Below the pieces are notes generated by a model, which had not been told where the DNA came from, made no database searches, and saw only the letters and a list, made by a program, of their open reading frames with translations. A stretch of DNA of 64,000 nucleotides, taken from assembly GCF_022539665.2 (NCBI RefSeq), contig NC_081334.1:9084424-9148423 (forward strand), given 5' to 3'. The stretch comes from Daphnia carinata (taxonomy: Eukaryota; Arthropoda; Branchiopoda; Diplostraca; Daphniidae). Below, in pieces: positions 45,400-58,300 of the stretch (its first letter is position 1; each line of letters begins with the position of its first letter). The position numbers were made by a program, and so were the translations under genes.

Positions 45400-45603
45400 T
45401 GTACAGTTCCTAATACCTCGTGTATTACAGTGAATTTATCGAAACAATTCCGAATTGCAAGGTACAAACATGCGGTATTTATACTACTTAAGAACACACA
45501 AATTGAAGGTAAAATGGGAGGGGATACTTTCACTTTCACTTGTGAACCGCTTGAGGGGTGTAGAGGGTGTGACTGTCTTTGGATAGCCTTTGGGCTCGTT
45601 ACA
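45400..45603 (-). repeat. 5' LTR of copy D (204 bp)
   Basis: TGTAACGAGCCC to CTGTACA on the minus strand, TATA box at 45476-45484, primer site TGGAGGTCCCAAC at 45385-45397. Its right flank is the accessory-gene relic of H. Confidence 0.88.
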
Positions 45604-45660
45604 AAATCAACCGCCTGAAGGATCACGCACAGGAAGAAGATTACCACAAAGAAGATAATT

Positions 45661-45990
45661 TTAGATCTGAGCTACACTTCGTATCGCCAGACGATTATCG
45701 TGTTTTTCTTGGAGATGCTTCCCCATCAACCGGGAAGAAGTAGGGGTGGGATGATAAACATCCTTCCCCGACTCCAACCACCAAAGAAATTGGGCGAACC
45801 GGATTGGGTATACATCGCGATAGCGTGCATACCCAAGATGATTCCTGAGAAAAACGGATAATTTTTACAACAATAACCAAAAAAAGGAAAAGTTAAACAA
45901 TACTTATATGTAATAATAGTCGTTTATCCAAGGACTTTGATACCTGATATCCCGCGGAGGCTCGTTCGGAATATCGAGTGCCGGTCGAAA
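45661..45990 (-). pseudogene. Two-exon accessory gene relic with intron (H)
   Basis: The exon-1 end (~45990-45908) aligns to copy D's exon-1 end over about 27 residues (F-R-x-A ... D-Y-Y-Y). A 63-base intron (45907-45845) follows, with donor ATAAGTAT (consensus G changed to A) and acceptor TTTTTCTCAG. Exon 2 (45844-45661) aligns to B's exon 2: G-Y-A-R-Y-R-D-V-Y-P-I-R-F-A, then F-L-W-W-L-E-S-G and Y-H-P-T-P-T-S-S, with a stop earlier than in B. The phase is the same as in B and D. Here the gene lies on the strand of H's pol, unlike in B and D. Confidence 0.6.
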
Positions 45991-47597
45991 TAAACGATAA
46001 TTAGCTTGCTTTTTGCTAATTCTAAGGCTTCGTGCCACTGCAGGGTATAAATGTTGTTTTGGTCTTCCAAAACACGATATCTCATTGGTGGTCTTAAATC
46101 TGTTGCATCTAGGGCGTCTCTACCCCTGAGAAGATAAAGTGGGGTTTCATCAGTGCTGGAGTGAGACGTCCGATTAGCGGCCGCAACTACCTAGTTTAAA
46201 TGCTCATCCCAAAGAGATGGGTTGTGAACAACGTATGCGGTTAGCATATCACCTAACGTTTTGTTAGATCTCGACGGCTCCATCCGTTTGGGGGTGATAT
46301 ACCGGCGTTCTCAGTTGTTTTATGCCTAACTGTTTGCATAGCTCCGGTATTGCAAACGACTGGAAATTGGATCTTCTTTCCGTTAGGATTTGAGAGGGCA
46401 ACCCTTCGCTGTTGACAATGTTTCTGATGAATATACGCATAATTGCCTGAGCTGATATTTCCGTAAGGACTAGTGCTACTACATCTAGTAGTATGCTCCA
46501 TTATTACTAAAATATACTTGTTTCCTTCGTCGCTTTCAGGTACTGGGCCTACGACATCCATTGCTAATATCTGCCAGACATAGTCTGCAACAGGGATTGG
46601 TTGGAGTGCGGCTTTACACACACCTGAAACTTTTCTTTTTGCACAAGTTAAACAGTTTAGTACGTACGTCTTAATATCATTAACCATTCGTGGCCAAAAA
46701 TATTTGTTGCTAATGTTAGTGGTTGCCTCAGCAATTTCTAAATGACCTGCCAATTTGTGGTCATGATAGAGTTCTATCATTTTGTTTCGTAGTGATGCCG
46801 GTACTACAACTTTTTCAAAAGCAGTGGTCAAAATTCCATTAGGTAGCTACTTAAACCTCATCCTCCTTATTAAGGTCTGTCCTTTTTGCTGCTTCCTGAC
46901 AAAACTTGCCTTCTTGCTGAGCTATTAACCAAACGTCCGGTACAACTTTCTGTGACACCATGATGTTCACTGGTATCCTACTTAATGCGTCCGCATTTTG
47001 GTATAGCTTTCCAGGTCTGTACTGGATCTCCATCTCAAACTGCTGCAAAAATAGAAACCATCGAGCCAATCTTCCCGTCGGCTCTCTTATTTTCTGGATG
47101 TTTTGCAGAGGTCTAAGGTCAGTCACTATTAAAAAACTAGTGCCGTATACATAATGGAAGAACGCTTTTACTGAATGGATAATAGCGTACGCTTCCTTTC
47201 CTGCCGTACACCACTTCAGTTGTACATCGGTTAAGTGTTTCTAAGTGTAAGCGATAGGGTGTTCTAGGGATCTACTTAGATTTCTCCGTCGACTCATCGA
47301 CTCCTCTTGAGCCATCAGGTGACTCCTCATTGGGCCCAGGGTTGGTATTTGAATGGGGCATCTGAGTTAGAACTCCGCTTACTCCATACCCACACGTATG
47401 CCTATGTAAGATGAAAGGGCGCGCTCCGGGTATGCGAGGGTAGGGGAGAAACGTAAACAATCTTTTATGCCTTCGAAAGCGCTTGTCCTGCCCCCCCTCC
47501 ATTGCCATGGCACCGTGCTCCTCGTAAGCCGTGTCAGCACATGGATTTTGTCGGCGAAGTTAGTTAATGAAACGTCTATAGTAGTTTGTAAGCCTAG
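45991..47597 (-). pseudogene. pol: Pol of element H (RT end, RNase H, integrase)
   Basis: RT connection segment (47597-47420, F-A-D-K-I then L-T-R-L-T-R), RNase H (47508-46851; Y-R-P-G-K-L-Y-Q-N-A-D-A-L-S) and integrase (46831-45991; H-x-x-x-x-G-H-L, zinc-binding C-L-T-C-A-K-R-K, D-V-V-G-P). Several frameshifts and stops. There is no long charged linker between RNase H and integrase, unlike family 1. Sequence upstream of the RT connection is cut off by copy F. Confidence 0.7.
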
Positions 47598-47791
47598 TGT
47601 AAAAGTTTCAAATCCCGTGTATTTCGAGAGAGTTGCTAAGACAACTCCGAATCGCACAAACATATTTATATCATCAGACAAGACACAAATATCAAGGTAA
47701 AATGGAATGGATTACATTCACTTTTACTTGTTAAATGCTTGAGGGGTGTAAGAGGCGAGGCTTCTTTTGGTTAGCCTTTTGGCTCCTTACT
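47598..47791 (-). repeat. 3' LTR of copy F (194 bp)
   Basis: Diverged member of the family-1 LTR, starting AGTAAGGAGCC where the others have TGTAACGAGCC and ending CTTTTACA. It shows that env-side LTRs of this family are preceded by a polypurine tract. Confidence 0.75.
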
Positions 47792-47806
47792 CTCTTTCCC
47801 CTCTTC
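47792..47806 (-). other. Polypurine tract of copy F
   Basis: GAAGAGGGGAAAGAG on the minus strand directly before the LTR, the expected primer site for plus-strand DNA synthesis. Confidence 0.6.
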
Positions 47807-47824
47807 GATAAAAGAATTGGTCCA

Positions 47825-50800
47825 CTAATTTGTAGGATGGTCATGGTCTTCCCAGACCATGCAATACCCGACGACGTAAGTGCATGTAGTGTGTTTTCCT
47901 GTACATCTTTTTGGTGTCTCGGTTTCTTCGATAGATGGGTAGATTAATGAATTCGGTGCGCTTGGTCGGGGAGGGCGTAAATGACCTTGTCTTTCTGTTG
48001 TCAGTTGTGCAGGGGCGGCCGTTCTTATGAACGGTTGTTCGATGGCTATGTCTGAATGGTAAGGGGATTCTCGTGCTAGTATTATTGATGCGAGCTCGTG
48101 TTCTTCCTCTATGCCATCGTCATATCTTCTTGCAAACTTTCGGTTTCTGCGGATATGCTCTTTAATCTTCGAGATAGGGTTGCCAATGATGAAGATCCGT
48201 AAGCATACGAGAAATAGCACAAATCCAATCGCTGAAAGACCTATTATTTTCAATTTGTCGAACCATGAGAACATGTGACCTATTTGATTATTTTGTTGTT
48301 CTGACATCACAATATCTCCAATAGAATTGGAATTTCCTTCTTGCATTCTGCCTACTAGGTCATTCAGGATATTTAATTGTTCCATCTCCATTGTCTCGTG
48401 TGCTGGATGACTTTTCAGCGCGAAATCGAAATCATTAAGGTGGAGTTCAAATTCCGTAATGAGGTCTAGAGTAGGCATGTGAATGCTAGGTTTCTGTCGT
48501 ATCCAATCTCCTGTTGTAGAGTTGTGTTCCCAGGTATGTGGATTTCCATTCAAATTCACTAACGGTGTTTTCCAAAAACAATTGGAGAATGGATGAAGTG
48601 ACCAACCATCTATTCCGATCGTACAGTTTTTTCCTTCGTAAGTAAAGAACGGTTGAAATCCACATTTTGTTTCGTTTGCTGATATAAAAATTCTTTTGGC
48701 TTCGCATTGTTGAAGTGTCATTGCTTGACCGAAGCCTTGTAGTCTCGTGCAGATAGGTAAACCTACTGCTGCTGCAGCCAAAATTCCGTTGGTTTGAGCT
48801 AAGATAACAGCCTGTGTTCTTTTGATTGCTGGTAATTGACAATAAACGTCTCTAATTTCTTTAGCGAGTTTGTTTTCGTGTTCTGCTTCAATGCTGATTT
48901 TATATTGATCGTGCATCTTATTTATTTCGTATTTAATCTTGTCGTTGAATTCTTCGATGTTTTTAGGTAGACCGTTATCCAAATTCTCATTAATTAGTGA
49001 CTTCAGTTTTCTGATCCATTAACAGGGACTCTGCTGACGGTAAATTTTGAATATGGTTCTCCCCGATGGCCTCAATTTGATTTTCTTCTGTTGTAGACGT
49101 TTCTTCTGTTGTAGCTAATGGGGTCATTCTGGCTGTCTGTGTTGACGATAGTGGGGTCGTTGGACTCTGTTTCACTGTCGTCGTACTTTGCGTAGTTGAG
49201 CTTGGTTGGCTCGTTGTTGTTGAAGCTGTTGTGGATCTCGTCGTAGTGGGTGTTGTTGTCGTTGACGTAGGCCTAGTAGTTGTAGTGGTTGTTGAAGTCG
49301 AAGTTATTTTAACAGTTGTCGTAGGCCTCGTAGTACTGGTAGGTTTAGTGCTTGTTGACGTGATTGTTGGCTTTGTAGTTGTGGAGGGTTTTGTTGAAGT
49401 CGATGTCATACTGGGTTTAGTTGTAATTTATGCGTTGTTGTGGGTTTGTTGGCTGCTGTATTTGTAACTGGCCTAATTGTAGTCGTAGTATTTACCGTTG
49501 TTTTTATCGTTGTTCCCAATGTTGTTTTTACTGTGTGCTTTGTAGTCGTTGTAGTACTTGTTGATGTTGTGGTTTTTAACGTTGTACACGTGACAGGGGT
49601 CGGGGTCAATGTTTCATTCCATTCTGATTGGTTGTTGAATTCTCTTTTCATTAGTGGTGGAAGGAATGGGAGTGTTTTCCCGTCCAATGGCTGTTGAATG
49701 TGTAGTGCAATAATGGCTGCCGCTGAAAGCGTTTTTGGCTGGCGTGGGTTCCGATACTCGAAGCTGAAAGGTTGTTTCCGGCGGAAGTTGTGACAATGCC
49801 CCAGGCTCACTCGTCCTACTCTTTGCGTTAGACACTTTCTGTCTGATGAAGGTGAATGTAGCCCAGTTCTATCTGTTGCCATGAGCTGTCCTGTGTGCTC
49901 GAATGTGGCCCAGTTTGAGCTGGTGTTAGCGCATCCAAGGAGACCTAACATTGTCGTATTGGCTTTGATACAGGTGTTTGTATTGAAAGGTCTGATGGTA
50001 AGGTCAGATGTATATTCGAAAGCTTGTCCTCTTTCTGCTGCTTTGCTACAGTTGGCTACCGTAGTTTGTGATTGCACTAATGGATCGTTGCTGCTTATCA
50101 GTTTTCTTAGATCTTCTTGACCTCGCGGCCACCCTTTGTCACATTCTTCCAACGTCATTTGTTTGTTTACTCCGTGGTGTGTCAGACATTTTTCATTCGG
50201 TGTTTTTCGATTTTTCAATAGTCCCCAGGCAATCATGTCCCAGATTATATTTCCGCTGCCGTGATTAGTTTTTAAAATTCTTCCAAACAGTGGCGAATTA
50301 ATTTTGGTTGTGATTGCCTTTCGTTGTTCTTGCTGAACTTCCTGCATTTCTGCTAATGTTGTGTCCGGGAAGTTTTCTAGGATGTCAGGGTTGGTGTTAC
50401 TGTTTCGAAGATCCATTTTTGTGTTACGCTGTTTTTGTCCTCTCTGCACTCTGTCAGTATGATAGCTTGTTGCGTTCCTAGTGTAATACAGAGACACGAT
50501 TCTTGTGAAATTAATTGATAATTTTTTTGATCTAGGATCCATCGTGTGGAATATTCCGAACATTTGGCTACAATCAGTCGGCCTGCTTTTCCTTCTGTGA
50601 TACACATATCACCGTTCTGTACTCGGATTGTTTGGTCAACGATGTATTCAAATTCTGATCCTTGTGGAAGTGGATCATCCTTGTTGAGGTGAAAGTGGGC
50701 AGTTAACTGGCTTGCTTTCTCCAGGTGTGTAGATTACGTATATCGCGGCGTTATATATAATAAACCGTTCATTTTCCTTGATTTTTACTGCTTGTTGGTG

Positions 50801-51827
50801 TCCCATTCGTATTGATCCCCAGGCGTATGAAAAGCTGTATAGAAGTTTAACTGAATCTTCGAGAGGAGTTTTCAGCAAAAATGTAACTTCTTGCTGAATG
50901 GATCGTCTTCGCTTGGATAGTTGCAGTTCTCTATAATCCTTTCACACTGATGTATCCAGGTGAGTATTCTGTAGACACGTATGCATAGTCGTTGTATTTC
51001 ATACAGTTTCCTTGTAGTTTCCGTTGGGATAATTAGGTATGTGAGTGGTATACCCACAACTTTGTAGCCTTGTGGTGTGATGTCCTGATCTTGTTTGTTG
51101 AGAAACGCGATCTCGATCTGTCGATTCGTGTAGTAGAGACGGCTGGTGTTTTCGTGTTCCGGCATTCTTGGAAGTTCTAAGTATCCGTTTTCATTTAACA
51201 ACGTTTGTGTGTACGAATTTTTTGTTGTTCTATCTCCCCACACAATTAAATTCTGGTTCTGGATGAAGTGTCTTCCTTGTTGGGTGGTGTTCAAAGGTCC
51301 GATAGGGCTTTCAATTGGGTCGTCTGGTTTTTCTTGTCGTAGCGTGATTTGTTCTGCTACACAGTTGAGGGTATGGTATTGTTTTATGGCATACCATTGC
51401 CCTTCGCCTGTCGGGATGGCTGTGAAACTCAGTCCTGCTGGTCCGGTCTGCATGTTGTTATCGCCAAACTTCTTATCGTTCACCATTTCCAGCATTCCAG
51501 TGGGGTAATTAGTTTAGTCTCTTGTGAATATATTGTGTCGAAGGATCCGATCCAAAATGATCCTGTTTTTTTCTTTGTTTTTATCCATTGTTTGCAGGTC
51601 AAACCATTCCAAGATGCTGCTGGTTTTTGCGTCATTTTTAAAGTGTACAACGTGGGTATTCGGGGTAAGTGCGCTGTATCTGTTTCCTTGTTGTTGCAGT
51701 AATATGATGCCTCTATATCTAAAATTCCTCTGGTTTTTACGTTGTTGCAGTCGCATACGGTTGAACAGATGGGATACGTGGATGGAATTATGGTGAGTAA
51801 GTGGATGAATAATAGTATCAGTTCCAT
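47825..51827 (-). pseudogene. env: Envelope-like glycoprotein, copy F
   Basis: ATG at 51827-51825 after a TTTTCTCAG acceptor. Signal peptide and C-D-C motif, a 1-base deletion near 51487 shared with D, surface domain to ~50960, a frame change near 51000, the region after the cleavage site (50878-49406), Thr-rich stretch (49409-49140), ectodomain, anchor (~48190-48255) and tail ending at 47825. The last codons after V-W-E-D differ from B and C because a deletion joins env almost to the polypurine tract. The cleavage motif is R-R-R-S type near 50905. Confidence 0.75.
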
Positions 51828-52584
51828 CTGAGAAAAGAAAATTTGAGAGTTTAGAATCTCGATACTTCGGGGCGTTGCCGTAAGTTGTCTCATGGATTCG
51901 TCATTCTAGTGTGCGAAGGATTATTTGGTATGGGACCGGGAATGTTCGGTGCGATGATAATACGAGACTCCTCTTCTGTTGATTGAAGTATACGCGTTGT
52001 AGGGGGAGGCCTTCTTTCGTTGTTACTGTAACGAAGCCGAACATATTACTTTAACTTTTTCTCGCTTTTGCTTCAGTAGTAAATGCAAGTCTGGACATGG
52101 CAATTGCAACACTTTATACGCAGTGCAGCTGTCCCAAATGAACACCTGCAACCTCAATATCACGCCATATCAAACGGCATCGTTTAATTGGCTGCCGCGT
52201 GAATGCACAAGCTCCGCCAAATCACGCCACTTTTGCAGTATGCAAAGCTTCGTGATAAACCTAGCAGTTGACGGAAATCAGACAAGTAGCAGCCGTGCCA
52301 ATTAGTCGTCTTAAGTCAATCTTCCCCGCTTTATTGAGTAGTATTGTGCCTTGCTTAACGTTTCCTTGCCTAATCTTTGAGTTAGAATTCGTTCTTGTCC
52401 CGAGCTATCCCGGACATTGATTATCAGATTTTTACGAATCTGAACTCTTGCTGTGTATCGCTCGTGTGGAAGCTGAAATCCAAGTTCACCTTGAGTCGTT
52501 TTCTTCCATTCTTTCACTCGTGAGTTCACGGTAAGACCCCCTGTCTATTTGTTCTTTCCTTTAACTGTTTTCCCGAATGTTTCT
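51203..52584. repeat. Source-like copy of the 1,382-bp block
   Basis: Partner of 35927-37308. Here the block lies within a full F-E junction with a complete LTR, so this copy is probably the donor. Confidence 0.8.
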
Positions 52585-52734
52585 TCTTGTCTTTTGTTCT
52601 CTTACCTTTTTAATTCTTATGTCTTAGCTTACAATAAACACATACGTCATTGTGGGTAAAACGCCTCGAGTTCAATTTACATTCATTGTCTTAATCCGTA
52701 AAGTCCATCTTCCCACACGGGAAGATGCTTTACA
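52027..52734 (+). repeat. 5' LTR of E (708 bp)
   Basis: TGTAACGAAG...TTTACA. An AATAAA lies at 52634-52639. The truncated second copy is at 36751-37308. Confidence 0.85.
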
Positions 52735-52737
52735 TTA

Positions 52738-52749
52738 TGGTGGCAGCGG
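52738..52749 (+). promoter_or_regulatory. Primer-binding site, tRNA-Leu (E)
   Basis: TGGTGGCAGCGG, three bases after the LTR, complements the 3' end CCGCTGCCACCA of eukaryotic tRNA-Leu (AAG/UAG type), as I recall that tRNA. Confidence 0.65.
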
Positions 52750-52768
52750 CTTCTCGAACTCAACCACA

Positions 52769-55180
52769 ATGACGGATGATGTTATTTCTGGCGGACATAA
52801 GATACCTCGCACGCCTGTTATCACCCCCCTTGTTCCCCTTGTTATCACCCCCCCTGTCATCACCCCCCTTGTTCCCCAACGCCGGTGGTACAAATAACCG
52901 ACGAAACGGTTGCTAAGTTAATTGATTTTGAGAAACTATGAGGTCGCTCTTCATCCACGTTAAATAGAGTTCAGGGCTGTAAAGCGACAGAAGCAGACAC
53001 TGAAGCCGTTAAGAAATCTGCTTCCCCTGTTTTGAAACCTAGTGCAGACAGATAATACTCAGTTACGTAAACTACGGTCAAATCCTGCTTATGAGGAAGT
53101 AGGCCCGTTCGTTAAACCCACCAAAAAACAAACTGGTACACGTGCTAAGTCTACTGCCGCAGCCACTCAACGTCCACGATCGGTTTATGCTAAGTTCTTT
53201 TAACGTCTTTCTCCTCCAAAATCACCTACGAAAAGCAAATCAAAGGCTAGTCTCCTCTCGAGTACTCTTTTAAGCTTCTTCCAAAAGAAAACCCCAGTGA
53301 ATGGACGATCACCTCAACTTGAGTCTCCTTCACCTATACCACGAGATCCAGAGCAATCCATCCAAAGTATTTCCGACGCCGTCGAGTCCGATTCCGTCCC
53401 TGATATTAGCACTCAAGTGCCTGAAGGAGAGGGTGTTGGACTTCCAGTCACACGACCCGAAAATTTGGGACCAGCTGAACCGGCTACTGAACGATTTCGG
53501 GCTGAGAGACCGCCCCCTGGGCAAACCGCAGTTGCTGACGGACGTGGAGACGCCAACGATATTCCTGAAATACTTAGCTGCGATTCAAGAAGTGAGGGCC
53601 AGCGGGCAGATAAAGCGGACGACGCGGAAGGCGGATCAACAGGCGTCCGAGTTGACGACGTCCTTTACGACGCATGCGAGGCAGATTGTCCCACTTCCGG
53701 AGAGTGACAAGACCGTGCCACAAGCATCTATCGGCCATCGTCAAAGACGTCCTCGCCCAGACTGCCAAATAATTGAAACAGTTGCTATCGTCCATTCGGG
53801 AAACCCAGGACGAGCTGGAGATCACCCCAACTTGTCCGACATCATCACAGCAGATAGACAAGCGCAAGACAGAACGACTACGATTCCGAAACCGTCGATA
53901 CCACTGACCGACAACAATATTGGCGAATATCGGCCAGTTTCGAACCGCATTCCGGGCGCGGGGCAATCTCACCATCACATGGCTCCGAACTCTCCTATAA
54001 CTTTTTTTACCAACAATATGGCTTACTCTTATTCCCCTACCAGGGCAGCTACGGTAAACGATTTAAATGATTTACAAACCAAGCAGCATACCTTTTCACG
54101 ATTGCAATTACTTCCTCCCTTTTCCGGTAGTCCACTTACTCGCTTTGACTCTTGGCTAGAATCTTTTGAGAGTATAGTTGATGGGGCAGGATGGTCTGAA
54201 GGGAAAATTATTCAGATGATGCGAGCAAAATTAACAGATAAAGCTTTTTCACTCATACAAACCTTAATTAAAAAACATCCATACGACTATGGTTCCATTA
54301 AAACAGCTTTGCTCGATCACTTTCACGGGGATGAAAATGTTGATGTATACATTAAGAAATTCAATAAAGCTAAACGTAAACCTGGGGAAAAAATTGTAGA
54401 TTTTGCTCATCGTCTACAAGAAATTTTTAAAAAGGCATATCCTGATGGTTATATGGAAAAATCTTTCGCAGTTATTCTCATGCAGAAATTTATCGAAGGA
54501 TTGGATTCAAAATTGCAAGCTAAGGTCAGATATAAGGAATTCAAAGATTTTCACGAGCTCGTAGCAGCAACTCGTGTTTACGCCGTTCGGCTGGAAGCCT
54601 TGGAAACAGACAATGAGAAGCATGAATTTGTTAGGGCAATTGACGAGTCATTTAGCACAAAAAATTCGGAATTAAAAGACCTTAAGCAAATGTTAAGTGA
54701 CCAGAAAGAAATTATAAGCAGTGCCGTTGCCAATATTCGCCATAGCCATAAGCAAGGGGATAATCCAAAGTCGGATAAAGGTGAAATTAAGGATGTTCTT
54801 CACGAACTCATACAGGCTGTTAAACGACTCCAGCAAGATAGGAAAGATTACTCTCCGGCTACACCAGGCACTCCTTATAGGAAACAGGTTTCATTCCAAT
54901 CGAATAACGCTAATCAAGACAGAAACTGGAGGCCTCCCCAGCATCGTCCCAGTAATAATTATAATAATAATAATTATAATCCCAGCCCTTACTAACACCA
55001 ATCTTCTCGATTTCCAAACAGACCGACGCCAGTTGCGTCCTCTTTCTCGAGGCCACCTAGCAATACTAATAATAACAGGTCAGATCAGCAGATCATAACT
55101 TGTAATTTTTGTGGTTACCGCGGTCACACTCAGTCCAATTGTCGTCAATTTCAGCGTCACAATCTGGAACAAGCCCAGCC
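52769..55180 (+). pseudogene. gag: Gag polyprotein of E
   Basis: A probable start is the ATG at 52769-52771, followed by a short tandem repeat coding T-P-L-V-P (52814-52876). Frame breaks separate this from the main frame, open from ~53301 to 54995. That frame holds a capsid-type domain at 54115-54470 (L-P-P-F-S-G-S-P-L-T-R-F-D-S-W) and a helical tail. TAA at 54993-54995 stops it, but the same frame continues directly into a CCHC knuckle (C-N-F-C-G-Y-R-G-H-T-Q-S-N-C, ~55100-55142) and a degenerate second one. The stop is therefore an added nonsense mutation that removes the nucleocapsid. Confidence 0.75.
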
Positions 55181-55397
55181 TCCAGTCTGGTATTCCTGTC
55201 GAGAAATTGGGCATAATCTAATAATTGTCCAAAATATAGGAATTCGCAAAGACCTAATATTCCAGGGCCCCATCAACACCAGGGAAACCAGTAGCTATCA
55301 ACTGTAGCTTCGGGTCAGTTGATAACGAGCCTCATATTAAACCCCGACAAGTCGCAAAATTAACCACTATTACGAATGAATCGACCCCTAGATTCCA

Positions 55398-58300
55398 TTG
55401 AAAATTTTTCAGATCCCGCTACAAGCATTATTTGATACAGGCGCGTCTAAAAGTATTATCCATGAGAGATTATTTAATAAGTTACCCCCTAGAGGTCAGG
55501 TGATCTGCAGTCAGCTTGACTTCGACTTGTATGATGTAGGGGAGAAGAAATTACATACGCTGGGAAGAGTTATTTTACCCGTACGATACGGAGAAACAGT
55601 TTTTGAGCAAGAATTTATTGTTACTAATGGTGTTTCTGAGGACTGTATCCTTGGATGGGATGCAATCCAGAAGAACGGATTTCGGCTTGACGGAGAAGCC
55701 AGGAGCATTTACCTAGCGAGGGATGAGCAGGGATCAGCCATCTCTGATGTACCCGACATGGCAGTTGCTACGGTCAAAAAGACGACGCTATTTCGTCAGA
55801 CGTCGATAGTAGTTGTAGCGCAAATGAAAGATTCATTACCGTATGTCCCACAAAATACAGCGTTTATATTTACCCCAGCAAAAGATCTGCCAGCAGGCAT
55901 TTATATCGAAGAATTTATCGGAAATGTATCGGGAGATGGAACTTATAAAATTTTGGTCGAGAATCATTCACTACATCAAATCAAAATTCCTAGAAACACT
56001 AAATTAGGCGTAATTAAAATAGTTGGAAATATTATCGGAAAAATTTCTTTAGCGAAATTAGAAGATAATCCTATGCCAGTAACTGAGCCAGTTTTAATCA
56101 CAGAAGTGGATTCCAAATTTCAAGAGCCGCTTTCGAAATTATTAGATGACTTTCACGACTTGTTCGCGTCCAAAGATTCAGAATTAGGAAACACCAACCT
56201 TATAAAACATACGATTGATACAAAAGGACGAGGCCCCATTCGACAACGCCCATACAGAGTAACAAATAACCAAAGGAAATTATTAGATGATAAAATTCAA
56301 GAAATGCTTGATGCAGATGTAATCCATTATTCGCATTCTTTATGGGCTTCACCCGTGGTTGTAGTAGAAAAGAAGTGTGGAGAAGTAAGATTTTGTGTTG
56401 ATTATAGAAAATTAAATAGCATTGCGAAAAAAGATTCATTCCCTATGCCTAGGATAGACGAAACGTAGGACAAATTATATGGAAAGAAGTTTTTCACATC
56501 CCTCGATTTAGCTTCAGGCTATTGGCAAATTCAAATTGATTATCCAGCTATCGAAAAAACGGCGTTTGTGGTAGAAAACAACCTCTACGAATTTAAACGT
56601 ATGGCTTTTGGCTTGTGCAATGCACCTGCCACATTCCAACGGCTAATGAATTACGTACTGAAAGACGTTTTGGGAAGTAAAGCATTAGTTTATTTGGATG
56701 ATGTTATAATCTTTTCCAACACTTTCGAAGATCATTTACGTGATATTCGAGAAATTTTTGAATTATTACGGGATGTCAATCTGAAATTGAAACTCAAGAA
56801 ATGCCAGATTATTAAACGCTCAGTAAATTATCTAGGTCACGTAATATCGACCGATGGTATTAAGCCTGATCCGAGCAAAATTGATAAAATAGTCAATTAT
56901 AAAACACCGGCTTCAGTCGATGAAGTCAGATCATTTCTCGGATTAGCTGGATACTACAGAAGATTTATTAAGGATTTTGGATCGATTGCCAAACCGTTAA
57001 CTCGTTTAACTCATAAAGATCTTAGCAGGAAGCCTTTTAGTTGGGGACCTGAGGAACAAATTGCTTTCGAGAAATTGCGCAATTCTCTAGTAACGCCACC
57101 AGTTCTTGCTTACCCCAATTTCAATGAAAAATTTATCCTTTTCACCGATGCCTGCGATTACGGCATTGGAGCAGTGCTATCCCAAATTCGAAATGGCCAG
57201 GAACACTCCATAGCCTACTCCAGTAGACAGTTAAGAAAAGCAGAATCGAATTATAGTACGACAGAGAAGGAAGCCTTAGCAGTCGTAGATGCCATCAAGC
57301 ATTTTAGGCATTACCTATTGGATAAACCTTTTGAAATTATCAGTGACCACCGTCCCTTGCAATGGCTTAAAGAACAAAAGGATAATAATGGTAGATTAGG
57401 AAGATGGGCTATACTATTGGCCGCAACGAATTATGAATTAAAATGTAGGCCGGGTCGTGTTCATCAAAACGCAGATTGCCTGTCACGCTTAAAAGTAGCT
57501 AGTATACAAACAAGTAGGAATATTACCTTAATTTGTGAGAAACAATTGGAAGACAACCTTTGCATAGCCATTCGTAATTATTTGGATAACGGAGAACTTG
57601 ATCAAGCTTTTCTTCAATCTAAGCCAGATTGGGTAAAAGAAATTGATTATTTTGAAGTTATTGATGGTACACTTTACCGGCACGTGCTGCCACCTGCCGA
57701 TAGCAAAAGAAACAAAACCAACCATCAGTTAGTCTTGCCTGCATCGTTACGCCATCTAGTGCTCAAAGAACTATATGACGCACCGATGGGCGGACATTTA
57801 GCTTTTTACAAAACCTATTTGAAAATAAAGAATCATTATTATTGGCCAAATATGAGAAAGGAAATTAAAGAATACTGCCAGGCTTGTGAGGTGTGCACCG
57901 CCAACACTTCTTCAACATATAGGGCATTGTTGCATCCTCATGAAATAGCAAAGGCTCCTTTCCAAGTCATTGGGATGGACTTTTTGGGCCCAACTACGCC
58001 AATTTCACCTAATGGAAATAGTTATATTTTAGTCATTACCGATTATTTTAGCCGGTGGGTAGAAGCTGTTGCGTTAAGGGATCAAACAGCACAGACGACA
58101 GCAGAATGTGTATATAGTTAGACATGGTAGACAATTATAGTTAGACATGGTATGCCTAAAGCTATTCTTTCTGATCGTGGAACCAATTTCACGTCGAAGC
58201 TATTCCGTTATTTCTGTAAAAAATTACAAATTGATCAAAAATTAACAACTGCTTACAATCTAGCTAGCAACGGAGAGACTGAAAGATTTAATCGAACATT

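Larger units (their letters stand above)
30733..45603 (-). mobile_element. LTR retrotransposon copy D (family 1) with accessory module, interrupted
   Basis: From the right: LTR (45400-45603), tRNA-Gln primer site, gag, J insertion (40844-43325), rest of gag, protease, RT with a large deletion, integrase, scrambled env start with a block resembling F/E (35927-37308), env, antisense accessory exon and ankyrin gene, ending at palindromic repeat DNA. No 3' LTR. It is the only copy retaining both the antisense exon 1 with its donor and the ankyrin repeats. Confidence 0.82.
45604..47597 (-). mobile_element. Element H: Gypsy pol fragment joined to an accessory-gene relic
   Basis: Minus-strand RT end, RNase H and integrase of a Gypsy element distinct from family 1, bounded on the right by F's 3' LTR and on the left by D's 5' LTR. 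The integrase is truncated and merges near 45990 with a relic of the two-exon accessory gene. F seems to have inserted into H's RT codons at L-G-L. Confidence 0.7.
47598..52026 (-). mobile_element. LTR retrotransposon copy F (family 1), 3' part
   Basis: Env plus polypurine tract plus 3' LTR, read right to left, interrupted at 52026 by insertion of E in the pol tail. The accessory module is absent: env is followed within ~30 bases by the polypurine tract. The LTR is seated in H's RT codons. Confidence 0.82.

Noticed and set aside
53297-53707. 136-codon frame overlapping the start of E gag in another frame
   Set aside because: Low-complexity composition, no similarity to anything else in the window, and it overlaps the frame that leads into the capsid region.
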